Assembly (NCBI RefSeq): GCF_000189635.1
Contig: NW_002476246.1
Location: 558,001 to 622,000, forward strand
Direction of reading: 5' to 3'
Source of the DNA: Tetrahymena thermophila SB210
Taxonomy: Eukaryota; Ciliophora; Oligohymenophorea; Hymenostomatida; Tetrahymenidae
Length of the DNA stretch: 64,000 nt
The translations under genes and the position numbers were made by a program. This document shows positions 14,750 through 26,461 of the stretch, piece by piece. Below the pieces are notes generated by a model that was not told the origin of the DNA, searched no databases, and saw only the letters and a list, made by a program, of their open reading frames with translations. Numbering within the stretch: position 1 is the stretch's first letter; each line of letters opens with the position of its first letter.

Positions 14750-17396
14750 ATGGAGGAATAACCCTAAGATAAAGAATTTTAGTTATTTACATAAAATTTA
14801 AAGGAGATGAATGATGACTTCAATATAATGCTCCCTTATGCTCCTTACTAAAAAAAAGTTGTTAGCGTTAATAAAAATATTAATAGAGACGCTGTAGCCA
14901 CATAATTTTAACTTTAAAACAACAACACTAAATAAGAAACTAATACTGAAGATTCCTGCGATTTAGCATTTGTGCTAGACTGTACGGGTTCTATGGGAAG
15001 TTGGATATAAAGATGCAAAACTTAGATTATTAACATACTTAATACTCTGAAGCAGTAATTCGTCAACAGTACATTTAGAGCAGGTTTTGTAGCTTATCGT
15101 GACCACTGCGATACTAATAGAATAGAAAAATTTTCATTCATATCTTCATAATATGAAGCCCTAGAAAATTTTATTGGAAAGTTAGTCGCCACTGGTGGTG
15201 GAGATGGTCCTGAAGATTTAGCAGGAGGTTTATATACTGCAATACATGAACTAAGTAAATATAAAAACTTAAAATTATTTATGAAATTTATTAATTAATA
15301 TATAAATAAATAAAGGTTGGATTAGTAAAACTAAGAATTTATTTATTATTGCTGATGCACCATGTCATGGAAAGAAGTATCATACAACAGCTGATGATTA
15401 TCCTGAAGGCTGCCCTAAAGGAGTTAACATTGAAGGATTGATAGAAACTTTAGCTAAAAGAAATATAGAGTTATCTGTATTAGAAATTAATAGTTCTACT
15501 AATTTAATGTTTTCTATTTTTTAAGATATTTACAAAAAAACATGTGGAAAAGATATAATAAGAATTAGTTTATCTGGTGAGTCTAGTAATGTAAGATATA
15601 AAGAGTCAAAAGAGAAATCTGCAGTAATTGCAAAGACTGTATTGACATCGATTACAGGTACTACTCTTGGTGTGGGAGGAGGAACAACTGGATAAAATGA
15701 AAAAAAGGAGAAAGTAAATCATGGATATGATTCTATTGGGGAATTAGCTATTAGAGTGTTAAGAACTCATAAAGGCTTGCTGAATACAGCTTGTTTATCT
15801 CACACTGAGCTTGCTTATTCAGTAAAAACAACTTCTGGTGGTCTCAAGGACAAGTATGAAAATAAAAAAAATGCCATTTGCGAATAAGATGAGGATGAAG
15901 ATGATGATGAGAAAGAAGAGACGAAAGAAGAAGAGAGCAAAAGTAAGTCAAGTCATAAAGAAATCGCAGTGAAAAAAGAAGCTAGAATTATTTAAGAAGA
16001 AGCTCCTTAATACACTCCAGAATAATTAATGTTTATTAACTATCGACCAACTTCGATGGTTGAAAGTAATTCTTGGTGTACCAGTATTTCTAACAAAGAA
16101 GCTTTTACATTCAGTTGTATTTGTATAACAGCTTATGTAGAAAAGAAAAAATAAATTGATTGGAATAATCCTTCCATTAAATTTTAAAAATTAACTTCAA
16201 AAATATAAATATATAAGAAATATTTCTCAGAAGGAGCTATGAGATTTGCCTTTTATGCCTATGATACCTTATTGAATTAGAAATTAGTTGCAAAATTACA
16301 TAAAAATTGGAGTGATAATTCTAATTTCGAAGTTATGAAAAGGGATTCTATGAGTCTTATAGCTTGTCATTACTTTGCTGATGAATTCAACTCAAGAATG
16401 TTGTTAAAAACAACTGATCATGATGAAGTAATTAAATTGATTTATTTAAGAATTTTTAAATAATTTTAATTATTAAAATATTAGGTTCCTATTTTAATTA
16501 ATTTTGTTGATAGCTCTATTTATGAAGTTCTCAGACATTATAATAAAGACATAAAATACTATTTTGTTGAAAATTATATTGAAGGTGATTATCAAAAGTA
16601 TAATAACAATGCAGGATGGACTAGCTCACAAGAAAGCTCACAATTCAATCAAATTTCATAAGCTTTCAGTCATTTTACATGGTAATATTCACAGGGTCAG
16701 CTTTTAGTAGTTGATATTCAAGGAGCAGATTTAGGAGTGCTTACTGATCCATAGATTCATACAAAGAATAGATCAAGATTTTATGGTTAAGGAGACCTTG
16801 GATACGAAGGAATGTTAAAATTCTTCCATACTCATTATTGTAACGAGTATTGCCAAAGACTTAACCTTATTCATCCTATCTTACAAGGAAAAATCCCTCA
16901 AAATTTTGATTTCTTTAGTGATTTTTATGGCTTAGAATAATATTTAGAAAAGAAAGAAATAGTATAACCGAAAGAAATAACAGAAGAAATACCTCAGTAA
17001 GAATAAAATGACAAGAAACCTAAAAAATAAAAAAAGAAAAGAGGGTTGGCTTTGCTAGCTGAGTATGAAAAAGAAAAATAAAAATAAGAAGAGTAAGAAA
17101 AAATTTTGAAATAGAAATAAGAAGAAGAAGAAAAATTGAAATAAAAGCAGCTAGATACTTTTGTTGGAACTTAATGTACACTTTGTAAAAAATGCTTTTT
17201 CACAAGAAGAAATGTTATGATTTAAAATAAAATCAATAAAATAGATACAATGTGTGAAACATGTCAAAATCTATGCTAGTAATCTCTCCTTGACTTAGCA
17301 TGTATTAAGTGTGGAAATCTATTTAAAATTTCTAAGTATTACTGTAAAGCTAAAAAAGTCAATCTTATAGGAACCTGTGTTAATTGTAGAGAATGA
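14750..17396 (+). CDS. von Willebrand A / alpha-kinase (VWKA-like) protein with Cys-rich C-terminal tail
   Basis: Three exons, 14750-15254, 15316-16427 and 16485-17396, join in frame to 842 residues and end at TGA. Residues about 70-250 form a vWA domain with the metal-site motif DCTGS (77-81) and a conserved GGGDGPEDLAGGL. An acidic linker (DEDEDDDEKEE) follows. Residues about 400-700 form an atypical alpha-kinase (MHCK/eEF2K type): GAMRFAFYAYD near 477, VVDIQGADLG near 618, and the Gly-rich GQGDLGYEGMLKFF with the following H and CNEYC near 640-665. That order matches vWA-alpha-kinases such as Dictyostelium VwkA. After a Lys/Gln/Glu coiled-coil segment, residues 765-842 carry about seven CxxC-type Cys groups (CTLCKKC, CETCQNLC, CIKCG, CVNC), suggesting zinc binding. 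Predicted cytosolic Ser/Thr kinase. The domain calls are secure; substrate and location are unknown. Confidence 0.88.
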
Positions 17397-18162
17397 TTCA
17401 TTCATTTCTTTTTGCATTAATATTACAAAATAAAATATATTTGAAAATTTGTTCTCATAAATTTATTTATTTAATATATATATACATTAATCATTTACTT
17501 TATATATTTACATTCTTACTCATTGGTTCACCTACTTAATAAATTATTAAGTCTATTAAATTTACTATAAGATTAATTGAATAAATAAATAAATACCTTT
17601 CAAATTTAAAATGTTTTTGTTAAACTGAGAGAAAAATTTTCTCAAAAATATTTTTTTAAAATCAATATTTCATAATTCTATGTAAGAGGGAAGGATTTCC
17701 AAATGGCGATAATACTGTAGTTGGGGAATCGCTAATTATATGAGGGTTTACTCAGATCATAAAAAAAACCCCACCTTTCTGTGACGCCCTCCCCATATTT
17801 TTATTTTAATCTAAAAAATACATTTTTATAAATAATCAAGAAAAAGGAAATTTAAAATGAAATTGAAATTGAAATAATTGTTTGTTTCTAGCTAAGTGTT
17901 ATGATATTCTATATAATTTCTTTCTTTTTGATATCAATGTAAATTTTAGTTTTAACAAAATCAAATATTATTTTTGTATTTTTTTTTATATTAAAGAAAA
18001 TAATAAAAATGATCCCAAAAATATTCATACAAAATTTATATAAATAATAATGAAATTTGATTAAGTAATATAGTAATTTTAATTAATAAATTTATAAAAA
18101 TAATCAAATACTTATTAGTTAATTTAAATCTATATATATATCTTGAACCACATCTATAATAA
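17397..18162. other. Intergenic DNA containing the candidate RNA
   Basis: A+T-rich 3' flank of the alpha-kinase gene and 5' flank of the small gene at 18163. The only departure in composition is the G+C-rich island at 17684-17795, described separately. No coding frame was recognised. Confidence 0.55.
17686..17802 (+). ncRNA. Candidate structured non-coding RNA
   Basis: A G+C-rich island of about 110 nt in very A+T-rich intergenic DNA with nested pairing. Outer stem GAGGG (17686-17690) can pair with CCCTC (17787-17791). Inner stem GGCGAT (17705-17710) pairs with ATCGCT (17728-17733, one G-U). Inner stem AGGGTTT (17743-17749) pairs with AAACCC (17766-17771) through its GGGTTT. A short GGAA/TTCC hairpin lies at 17689-17700. 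Five T (17798-17802) follow, as expected for a polymerase III terminator. There is no tRNA-like B box and no match I recognise to U1-U6, 5S, SRP, telomerase or RNase P RNA. It could also be unrelated G/C-run sequence like that at 62.5 kb. Confidence 0.35.
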
Positions 18163-18330
18163 ATGAATGAATTTAATAGTAGAAAGGGTAGCAGATCATC
18201 TCAATCTTTTAAAAGCAATACATATACGCCTAATTCAAGTAACAGAAACAGCAGTTCTAATAAAAAGAGAGAAAATGGATGTTTTTTAAGCAGCCTATGC
18301 TGCTTTAGAAAAAATAAAAAGAAAAATTGA
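18163..18330 (+). CDS. Small basic Ser/Asn-rich protein with Cys cluster
   Basis: Single exon, 55 residues, ATG at 18163 and TGA at 18328-18330. The sequence is rich in Ser, Asn, Lys and Arg, then has GCFLSSLCCFRKNKKKN at the end. A CxxxxxCC group next to a polybasic tail could be a lipid-modified, membrane-targeting terminus (inference). The first 40 residues look disordered. There are no Gln-coding TAA/TAG codons, but composition is clearly less A+T-rich than its flanks. No family was recognised. It could be a genuine small gene or a short exon of something longer; no donor site was needed because TGA closes the frame. Confidence 0.5.
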   Translation: MNEFNSRKGSRSSQSFKSNTYTPNSSNRNSSSNKKRENGCFLSSLCCFRKNKKKN

Positions 18331-19640
18331 TTAATTGTTGTGAAATCATATTTTATGAAATCAAATGGAGAGTTTTTAAAATATTAAAAACAAAAAGTAA
18401 ATAGAATTATTTAAAAAACATTGCGTTATATATATCTTGTTATGTTAAAAAAAGATTTTTTGATTTCTTATCAAGCTTTACTATGTATAATTTACCATTT
18501 TACTGGATAAAAAAATCATTAAACAATCATTTTTTATCAAAGTTAATGTTAATATTTAAAAAACAAATTTAATATTCAATTAATCAAAGTTATTCATTAT
18601 TAAAAAACTATAGCCATTCTAATTTTTGTCAAAAATAATTAATTACAATTTAATGTATTAACCTTAAATTATCATTGAAACTTTTTTTTGGAAATCTTAA
18701 TTGAAATTTTGAGCAATTAAAAATCAAAGTAAAGTGAAGATTTGATGAAATTAGCAAATTATATTCTTTTACATATATCTATCATCAATTATTTTAGTGT
18801 AACCTTTGAAAATCTACTTGAGCTTCAAGTATCATAAAAACAATATATAATGTAACTTTGAAGCAACTTTTTCATTTAACTAACATAAATAAAATTCCCA
18901 CTTATGCTACCTTGATTTTTAATGAATCGTTTGCAATCATATTTCTAATAAGGAAAATATATCAAAAATACAAAATGAGAATTCGCTTTTAATTTGAGGT
19001 AAAAAAATGACAAAAAAAAAATTTAAATTAATTTGCATTGTTGATTTTTAAAAAATTTTTGAAATTAATTATTTAAGTTAGATTATTAGTTAGTTAGTTA
19101 GTTTTTTCTGCTTCAAGTAGACAAAAGAGGGATATTTTTAAATTTTTGATTTTTATAGACTAAATCAAATTAAATGCATTTAATAAATTACATTGGTTTT
19201 TTATAGATTATTTATTATTTTTATATATGCAAATATATTGATTTTTGTCATCAAGTTTGTTTTTTAAAGATTTAGAAGGAATTTATTGTTTGATAAATAT
19301 TTATTGAAAGGTGGAAATTAAGCTAATTGATTTTTTTTTAATATTAGCAATTTCCACGCAAGAAGTATGTAAATAGCATCACTTATGCTTTAATTTAGAG
19401 TTGAAATAGTATAAAAATAAAGTGAATATAATATCATATAGATTTACCATTGAAAATGTAAGTGTTTATTGAATATATATGTATTTTAGTGTTGTTTAAA
19501 TAATAAAGATTACTAAATTACTTTTTTATAAATATCTAATAAATATTGATATTATTTCTTAAATTAAGTAAGTAATCTTTTTTTGATTAATTTCTAAATA
19601 TAAAAAAGACAAATAAGGATTCATAGAAGTTTAATATATA
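18331..19640. other. Intergenic DNA upstream of receptor R1
   Basis: A+T-rich with short GTTA repeats (19087-19104). No coding frame was recognised. It should contain the promoter of R1. Confidence 0.5.
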
Positions 19641-22203
19641 ATGAAGTATTTTAAGGACGATTGTCTTTCTAAATTCTCAGCGAAATTTAATAATCCAAAA
19701 ATTGAGAACGCGTTCGCTGAAATGCTCTATAAGAAGGTAAATAATTACTATTTCAAATTAGCTTATCTTTCAGATTTTAAACTCATCATCATAATTAATG
19801 ATATCAATTATCTGATCTTTGAATAATATTTTACTAATAAATAGAGATTGTATCTGGTCTATACTTTGTGCTTTTACGAAATCATTTGGTAGATCTGTAG
19901 GATAATAAGTGATGGATTTACTATCCATTAAGGAATTGTTATAATAGCCATTGTTATTTTTTTAATTTTAAATAAATTCGTTCCTCGTAAATATGCTTAG
20001 TATTTAGTTATGATTATGTAAGTTTACTCCACTTACTCCACCTAAGATCTTTTGGCACATGAATCAACTAATCATTTATAGATATTCTTCTTGAATGGAT
20101 GCGTAAATTAATCTTTAAAATTTATCAAAACTTATTTCATCATTGAAAAACTTGCATGTTAGTAGTTTTAGAAATTAATTAATTTATGCAAAGTATCTAA
20201 GAAATTTATTTGATTCGGAAATTCATCTATTTATAATCACTCCAGTAGAAATATTTATTTATTTATTATAAATATTTTAAATTAATTAATACTTAGACTC
20301 AAGTGATGTATTGGATGGTAGAGGTTTAAAACTTTTTAATGGAAGGGATATGCATGCAAATAAACTTAACAATACTATTGATTTATTAAAAGTTAGATAA
20401 TGTTTACATTTTGAGCTATATTATTGTTTGTGAAATTATTGTTTTTTACAAATATTCACACAATATCAACGAGAGGAAGCTCTTTCTGGCTCTGTAAAAT
20501 TTTTAGTAATGGGAGAAGATGACTGATAAGATTCTCCCCAACTACTATATAGTCTAAAAGTATGACACAATAACTGGTTAAATAGATGTTTATGGTACTT
20601 AAATTTTGCTAAAATTTTTTAATTCTTTGATTTTTTTCGTTTAATTATTTCCATATATTTATTATTGATTGATTTCATATAAAATAAAAGAAAAATACTC
20701 CATAAAACAAACAAAAAAAAGAGTTAAAATTTAGAAAGAAAGAAAAAATAATTGGCGAATATTATATATATTATCTTTTATTAAGGAATCAATAATAAAT
20801 ATATCATAACAAAATGCTTAACTAATTGTAAGCTGATAAAGTATTAATTAAATTTATTATCTTAAATAGACTGCAATAAAATAGCTCAGAAGCACAAAAT
20901 TCACATCAGCTAACCGAATTACATAGAATTCCTAACAAAAATGCAGCTTGATATTCAGTTTATGAGTACTGGTAGTCCTAACAAATTAACTGAAGTTCGG
21001 ACTTTAAAAGATTACTTATTAGAGATGCATAGTGACTTATACAAGGACATGCAAGATAAAAGTAAGAGTAAGAAGGTTTTCCCTTTAATTCAACCAATAA
21101 TGCTTGATTAAGAAAGGAAAAAAAAATTATCAGAAGATATTGAACTCTAATCAAGTGATTTATTTGCGGAAAATTTAAGAGTTTACTATTAACAGGATAT
21201 TTCTCAAAAACTGTAAACATTTAAAGTAAAAATAGTACCTTTTTATTTAAATATTAATTAACCCTTGCTTATCATTTGCTTAGAAGACATTAGTTTGTTT
21301 TCTTCCTTTCAAAGTTTAAAAAACCAAAAAGAATTCCAATCAGACTTATTTAATAACTCATTTAGCTGTCTCTCATAGAAATTTAATAATATACTTTCTT
21401 AAGACTCAATTAATTTGAAATCTTTACAAAGACAAATTCTTTATTGTAAAAATATCACTTAAGCTGTGAGCAACGAAGATGTTAAAATGAAGATTTCTAA
21501 ATTTTCTTTGGGTGATTTAATAGGCAAATTACTTAAACTCTACAGTGATTTTAACATTTTAGTATTTCATAAAAACAAAGAACAACTCTTTATTTAATCA
21601 GAATAGTTTTATTGCTTTAAAATAATGTAAGCAATATTAAGTGGGATTAATTTGAAAAATTTGATTAAAATAGTAACAAAAATAAAGAAGAAATCTCATT
21701 TTGAAATCATCAAAGTAAAATTCAAAGTAAAAAATGCTAATTCAGAAGATTACTAAACAATTTCATTTGAAGATGTGAGCAATTTAAATAAGTTGGAAGC
21801 TTATGGCAATTTAAATTTTTAGTCAATTTCTTAACTGAACAATTTAAGTTAAACTTACTCCTAACTAAAACCTGCTTTATCAAGTATTTAAAATAATTTA
21901 TCTCCATTGTTAATCCAGAAAAAGAATAATAACTATATCAATAACTTCAACAATTTCAATAGCAATTTCGCAAGCACAGTATTTTAAGATGACTAAGATT
22001 TATTCTTCTATGAGTCTCAAGGTTTTTCGCTTGTAAATGAACGATGTAATAAGTATATCAAAAAATTCATACAGAAAATATGCTTCAAAAATGATATTAA
22101 AGTTACTAAAAAAGAAAATTCTACCATTTATAGCATTGGTATTTTTACTGATATTGAAGATGTACTTCCTGAGTTAAAAAAAGGATCAAAGAGAGTTATT
22201 TGA
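19641..22203 (+). CDS. Receptor-like membrane protein R1 (PAS-like, degenerate histidine-kinase-like tail)
   Basis: Exons 19641-19736, 19845-20102, 20297-20594 and 20870-22203 join in frame to 661 residues ending at TGA. The four-exon pattern matches the five downstream paralogues: exon 1 is 96 nt, exon 3 is 298 nt. The N-terminus is MKYFKDDCLSKFSAKF. Exons 2 and 3 give about five hydrophobic segments and the family signatures PRKYAQYLVMIMQVYSTYS, TQVMYWMVEVQNF and YKYSHNINERKLFLAL. Exon 4 starts at DCNKIAQ and contains PLLIICLEDISLF, the PAS-like core. The tail has an Asn-rich low-complexity segment (NNNYINNFNNFNSNF). R1 is the most divergent member and its kinase-like tail is barely recognisable. 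Predicted membrane sensor; ligand and output are unknown. Confidence 0.75.
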
Positions 22204-22627
22204 TCTATCTTATTAAACAACAAAAATTCCTTCAAAAAATTATAAAGTCAATATGAAATTAATAATATTTCAAAAATTAAAAATTAATATTTAAAAAAAT
22301 TAAAAATTAATTCTTTCTTAAGCAAGCATAACTCTATTTGAATAAATGTAAATAATTTATATTTAAAAGACGTATTGTATAAAAAATTCTGCATAAAAGT
22401 ATAAATAAAAAAGAGTAAATAAAAACTGTTAATTTCTATCTTTAATTATTTACAAAATTTTTTAATTAAATCACTCACTTACTTATTCATTCTAAATGAA
22501 ATTTTGAATGGTAAAAAATTAATTTATTATTATAACCCATTTAAAATGTCTATAAAAATAATCATTCAATTAAAAAATGCATCTTTTACTTATTATTATT
22601 TAAAAATAGTTGGACTATCTTTACTAT
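22204..22627. other. 3' flank of R1
   Basis: A+T-rich sequence after the R1 stop codon. Nothing recognised. Confidence 0.5.
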
Positions 22628-23638
22628 ATGATGACTAGTATTGTTTGTCACTAAACAATTTATTTTTAGGTAAAGAATATCGTTTTGATACTCAAACATA
22701 GTGTTAGATAAAAAAAATCAAAATTTAACAACATTCCCTTAGTTTACAATTACCAAAGATTATGTTGGAAAGTAAACCATTTTAGTTGTATTTATCACTA
22801 TATTCAAATTTATCATATTCTTAAGCTATAATTAAATTTTTTTGAAGGGATTTCTGATTTAAATAAAAAGGAATGTAATAACGATGATTATAATAATTTT
22901 GCTTAATGAAAAAAATAAAAAAAGCTTCTTTTTATATTATCAAACTTTTTTATATAACAAATTAGTGATGAAAATTAAAATGATTAAAATTCAGATGAAG
23001 ATTATACTGATGAGGAAAATCTAGAAAATTAAGCTAATAGAGAATAAATTGAATATTTAAGTAATAAAAAATTAAAATGTAAAAATAATTAAATAAGCAA
23101 CTTTGAATCATTTAATGAAATATTTCAGATGAAGGGCTGAATGGTAATGAAAAAAAGATATTTTTTTAAAATATTATATTTAGAGATGAGTGACTAATAA
23201 GAAATTTATAAATAAATAAATAAGTAAATGAGTATCCAAATTTTTATGTTATGTAAGCAATTTTGGAAATGTTAATCAATTTGATAAATTGAAAAAACAA
23301 ATTATTGAATAGGATAAAATAATTTTCAAAAAAAAACTAAAATGAAAAATAAAGAAGCACATCAATCAATTAGTGGCATAATATTTAAAAGAAAATTAAG
23401 AAGTTAAATAATTTTTAAAACATAAAGATAGAAAAAAATAAAATAACAGATTTGATAACTAATTTTATGTAAATAAATTAAAAAAACATTGATAATAATG
23501 AATAAACAACAATTAGAATTACACTCATAGAAAAAATTAAATTATATAAAATATGAATTGCACACAATTGATAAAATTTAATCTACTGGTTACGCTTTAG
23601 ATAAAATAGAAGTTAATATTTTTTAAGATTTATTCTGA
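22628..23638 (+). other. Cluster of coding-like frames, unresolved small gene(s) or gene relic
   Basis: Three separate open stretches with coding-like composition were seen. The first, 22628-22909, is 93 codons (MMTSIVCHQTIYF to NNDDYNNFAQ, TGA). The second, about 22960-23137, is an acidic frame (SDENQNDQNSDEDYTDEE to IFQMKG, TGA). The third, 23501-23638, is 45 codons (MNKQQLELHS to VNIFQDLF, TGA). I could not find splice sites that join them in phase. They may be exons of one gene, neighbouring small genes or a decayed gene. No family was recognised. Confidence 0.25.
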
Positions 23639-23799
23639 GTGCATTTATATGTGCGAGTATTTCTATTCTATTCTATTTCCAATTTAATTTAATCTTTTTA
23701 TAATAAAAATAATAAATAAATAAAAATTAGCTAAAAAAATTAAATAAAAATAATTTATTTCATTTATTTATTTATTTTTTGAGTAAAAAAATTATTTTA

Positions 23800-24740
23800 C
23801 TCCATTCCAATATCTAAATTTGTAAGTTGAGTGCAGTTACTCAAACCTAATCCAATATTTTACGCTCCTTTATCACCGATTTTATTATCCCTTTTCAAAC
23901 AAAATAAATAAATAAAATGATTAATTAGTTAACTAATTATTTTAAACTAATCTCAAAAATAAAATTTAGTTAAGATTTTTTTTTTTAAATTATCAAAACA
24001 TAAAATTAATTAATTAAAATTACCTTAGACAAAATTTTAAATTAATAAGTAACTTACAGCTACTTAATGCTGTCCCAAAAAAATATGCTCAGATCAATTT
24101 ATATTAAAAAACTATTTTTAAATTTATAACAGAAATCAATAAAATTTACACTGCGTTTAAAGTTAAAGTTGTGGGATTAGCACAACTACTAATACCTTCT
24201 ACAATACTCGATATCCCTTTGTTACCCATATTATTTTTCCTTTTCAAAAAAATATTTTTAATAAATAATTTATTTGCTTTAAAAACAACGCAATAAATAA
24301 TTTTAATAGGTTTAGTATATTTTTAATAAAATTACCAAAGCTACAAATTTAAGTTCGTAAGTGCTTTGCATCTATTTAATATTGTGCAAATCCAAACTGC
24401 ACCTTCATCTTCAATTTAATTTCCACTTTCATAATCAAATATTATTTAAAATAATTTAGTATAAAAAATAATGAGAAATTTTAATGTATTTTAAATGAAA
24501 GATGAGCTTAAATAATTTTATTAAAAAATAAATTAAAAAAAGAATACTCTAAATTTAGTTGTAAACTGTTAAGATTAATTAGATTGCTCATAGTTTCTTC
24601 TAATAGAATATTTCCTTAAGTTTCAATTGATCTTTTAAATTAAAAAATAAATCAATTAAATATCAATTGTTCTATTTTACTTTGGTTCTTCACAAGCTTA
24701 GAATTCGTTGTAAAAAATTCTATGGAAAAACTAAATTTGG
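23800..24740 (-). pseudogene. Leucine-rich-repeat gene fragment
   Basis: Reading leftward, four separate exon-like pieces each encode one LRR of the type used by the kinase-LRR gene at 56-62 kb. About 24720-24570 encodes an N-terminal piece then LEETMSNLINLNSLQLNLE. About 24440-24350 encodes NQIEDEGAVWICTILNRC. About 24240-24160 encodes NNMGNKGISSIVEGISSC. About 23900-23810 encodes DNKIGDKGAQNIGLGLSNC. A+T-rich intron-like gaps separate them. I found neither a clear ATG, a kinase domain nor a terminal exon, so this looks like a truncated or decayed copy; a short expressed LRR gene is also possible. Confidence 0.5.
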
Positions 24741-26461
24741 GTATATATTTAATCATTGCTATTTAAATAAAATAAATTTAAAAAAATAAAACTCATTTAA
24801 ATTTTTAAATTAACAAAAAAAAGATCTAATTAATAATTAATTTAACATAATTTTAAAATAAAGATTCAAACTGATTGCTTTTTAAAAATAGTAGAAATGA
24901 CTAGGGTTATAAGATAGATAATATTATAATTTATTAAACAATTTATTGAGTAATTATTTTAACTTTATTATCTTAAATATCATGATTAATTAATTACTGT
25001 TTACTATCAATCTAACGTGTAGTAAGGAATATATATCAGATGATTAGATAAATTAATCATTTTCTAAATTTTCCTATTTAAGGGATTTAGTAGAAACTAA
25101 TAATATGAGGTAAATATATATATTTTATATATAAATAAATCTTTAATACACTTAAGATTTAATTTCAAAGACTCTAATTTTTCACATTATACCAAAGTAG
25201 TGTTAAGTTAAGCAATTTATTCATTACTAAGTGTCCAATTTCTATTTATTTAATAAAAAATAAAAAAAAGAATTTATTTTATGAATAATTGAATGAATGA
25301 AAGATATGAGATTTTATTTATTCTTTATTATAGAAATTTATAAAAAAGAGAAAACTTTTAAAATAATTTTGATTAAAAATTAATTAATATATAAATTTAT
25401 ATTTATATTTCTTACTTTAACTGTAAGTCAATAAGAGTTAGAGCTTTCAAGTTAGAATTCATTAACTGTTTATTAAAAAAATATTTTTTTATAATAAATA
25501 AAAGTAATAATGATGGATACATCTTCGAGATTATTAAAAGAGTTATTCTATTACTTCATTTTTTTATTTGGTTTTGTAATTGATTTGATTATTAATTAAT
25601 AATATCAGATATTAATGATTTTGATTAATCAAAAATTTCTTAATTATCTTTTTTGAATATTCTGATTTAATCTATCTTTATCTTTCTAAAAAAATATATT
25701 CTTAAATTAGTCTCCTTTAATACACCCTTTTCATAAAGTTATATATATAAATGTTAAATACTATTACAATAATTAGGTAAATAAATATTGCTTTGAAAGA
25801 GTTTTAAAAAAATGGAGGAAAGAGGATATATAGAGGAAGAATAAAAAAAGAACACTAAAAGATGATAGTGAAATGATTTATTTAAAGTGAATGTTTTATG
25901 ATGCATTACCATAAGCTCAAAATATTTTTTAGCTACCATTTTAATTAGTAAAATTGATAATAAGTGAATGATAAAATGATAAGATATAAATAAATAAATT
26001 ATTTCAATAGATTAAATATAATTACTTAAAATATGATTAATCAAATAAAATATTATTATGAATTAAAAATAATTAAATAAATTAATAGTAAGCATTTATT
26101 TATATTAAAAATTAATAATTTTGTTCAAATTAATTTGTGATTAAATAAATAACTTGCAACATATTTAAATATTGTTTAAATTATAAATGCTAAAAATTTT
26201 TCTTTAAATGTATTACAAAGAGATTATTTAGAAATAAGTATGGCTTTTATGGTTTCTACTAAAATTAATGAACTGGAAATAACAAACTTTAAAAATAATT
26301 AATGTTGATTAATAAAGTAACATACAAATAAGTAGAGTTTGTTTTCCTCAATTATTATTAATAACAAATAATTAATATCCAATACTTATCAATTGAAACA
26401 AAAAAGAAGTAAAAATAAATCAATAAATAAATAAGTAACGATTCCAATCTAAATTCTATCT
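24741..26461. other. A+T-rich intergenic DNA
   Basis: No supported coding frame. The last 60 bases before R2 include AACAAAAAAGAAGTAAAAAT, which is repeated almost exactly upstream of R3, indicating a duplicated promoter region. Confidence 0.5.

Noticed and set aside
17686..17802. tRNA or known small nuclear RNA
   Set aside because: No acceptor/T-arm pattern, no B box and no recognisable U-RNA, SRP, telomerase or RNase P motifs; kept only as an unnamed RNA candidate.
20978..21220. 80-codon minus-strand frame
   Set aside because: Antisense to exon 4 of R1.
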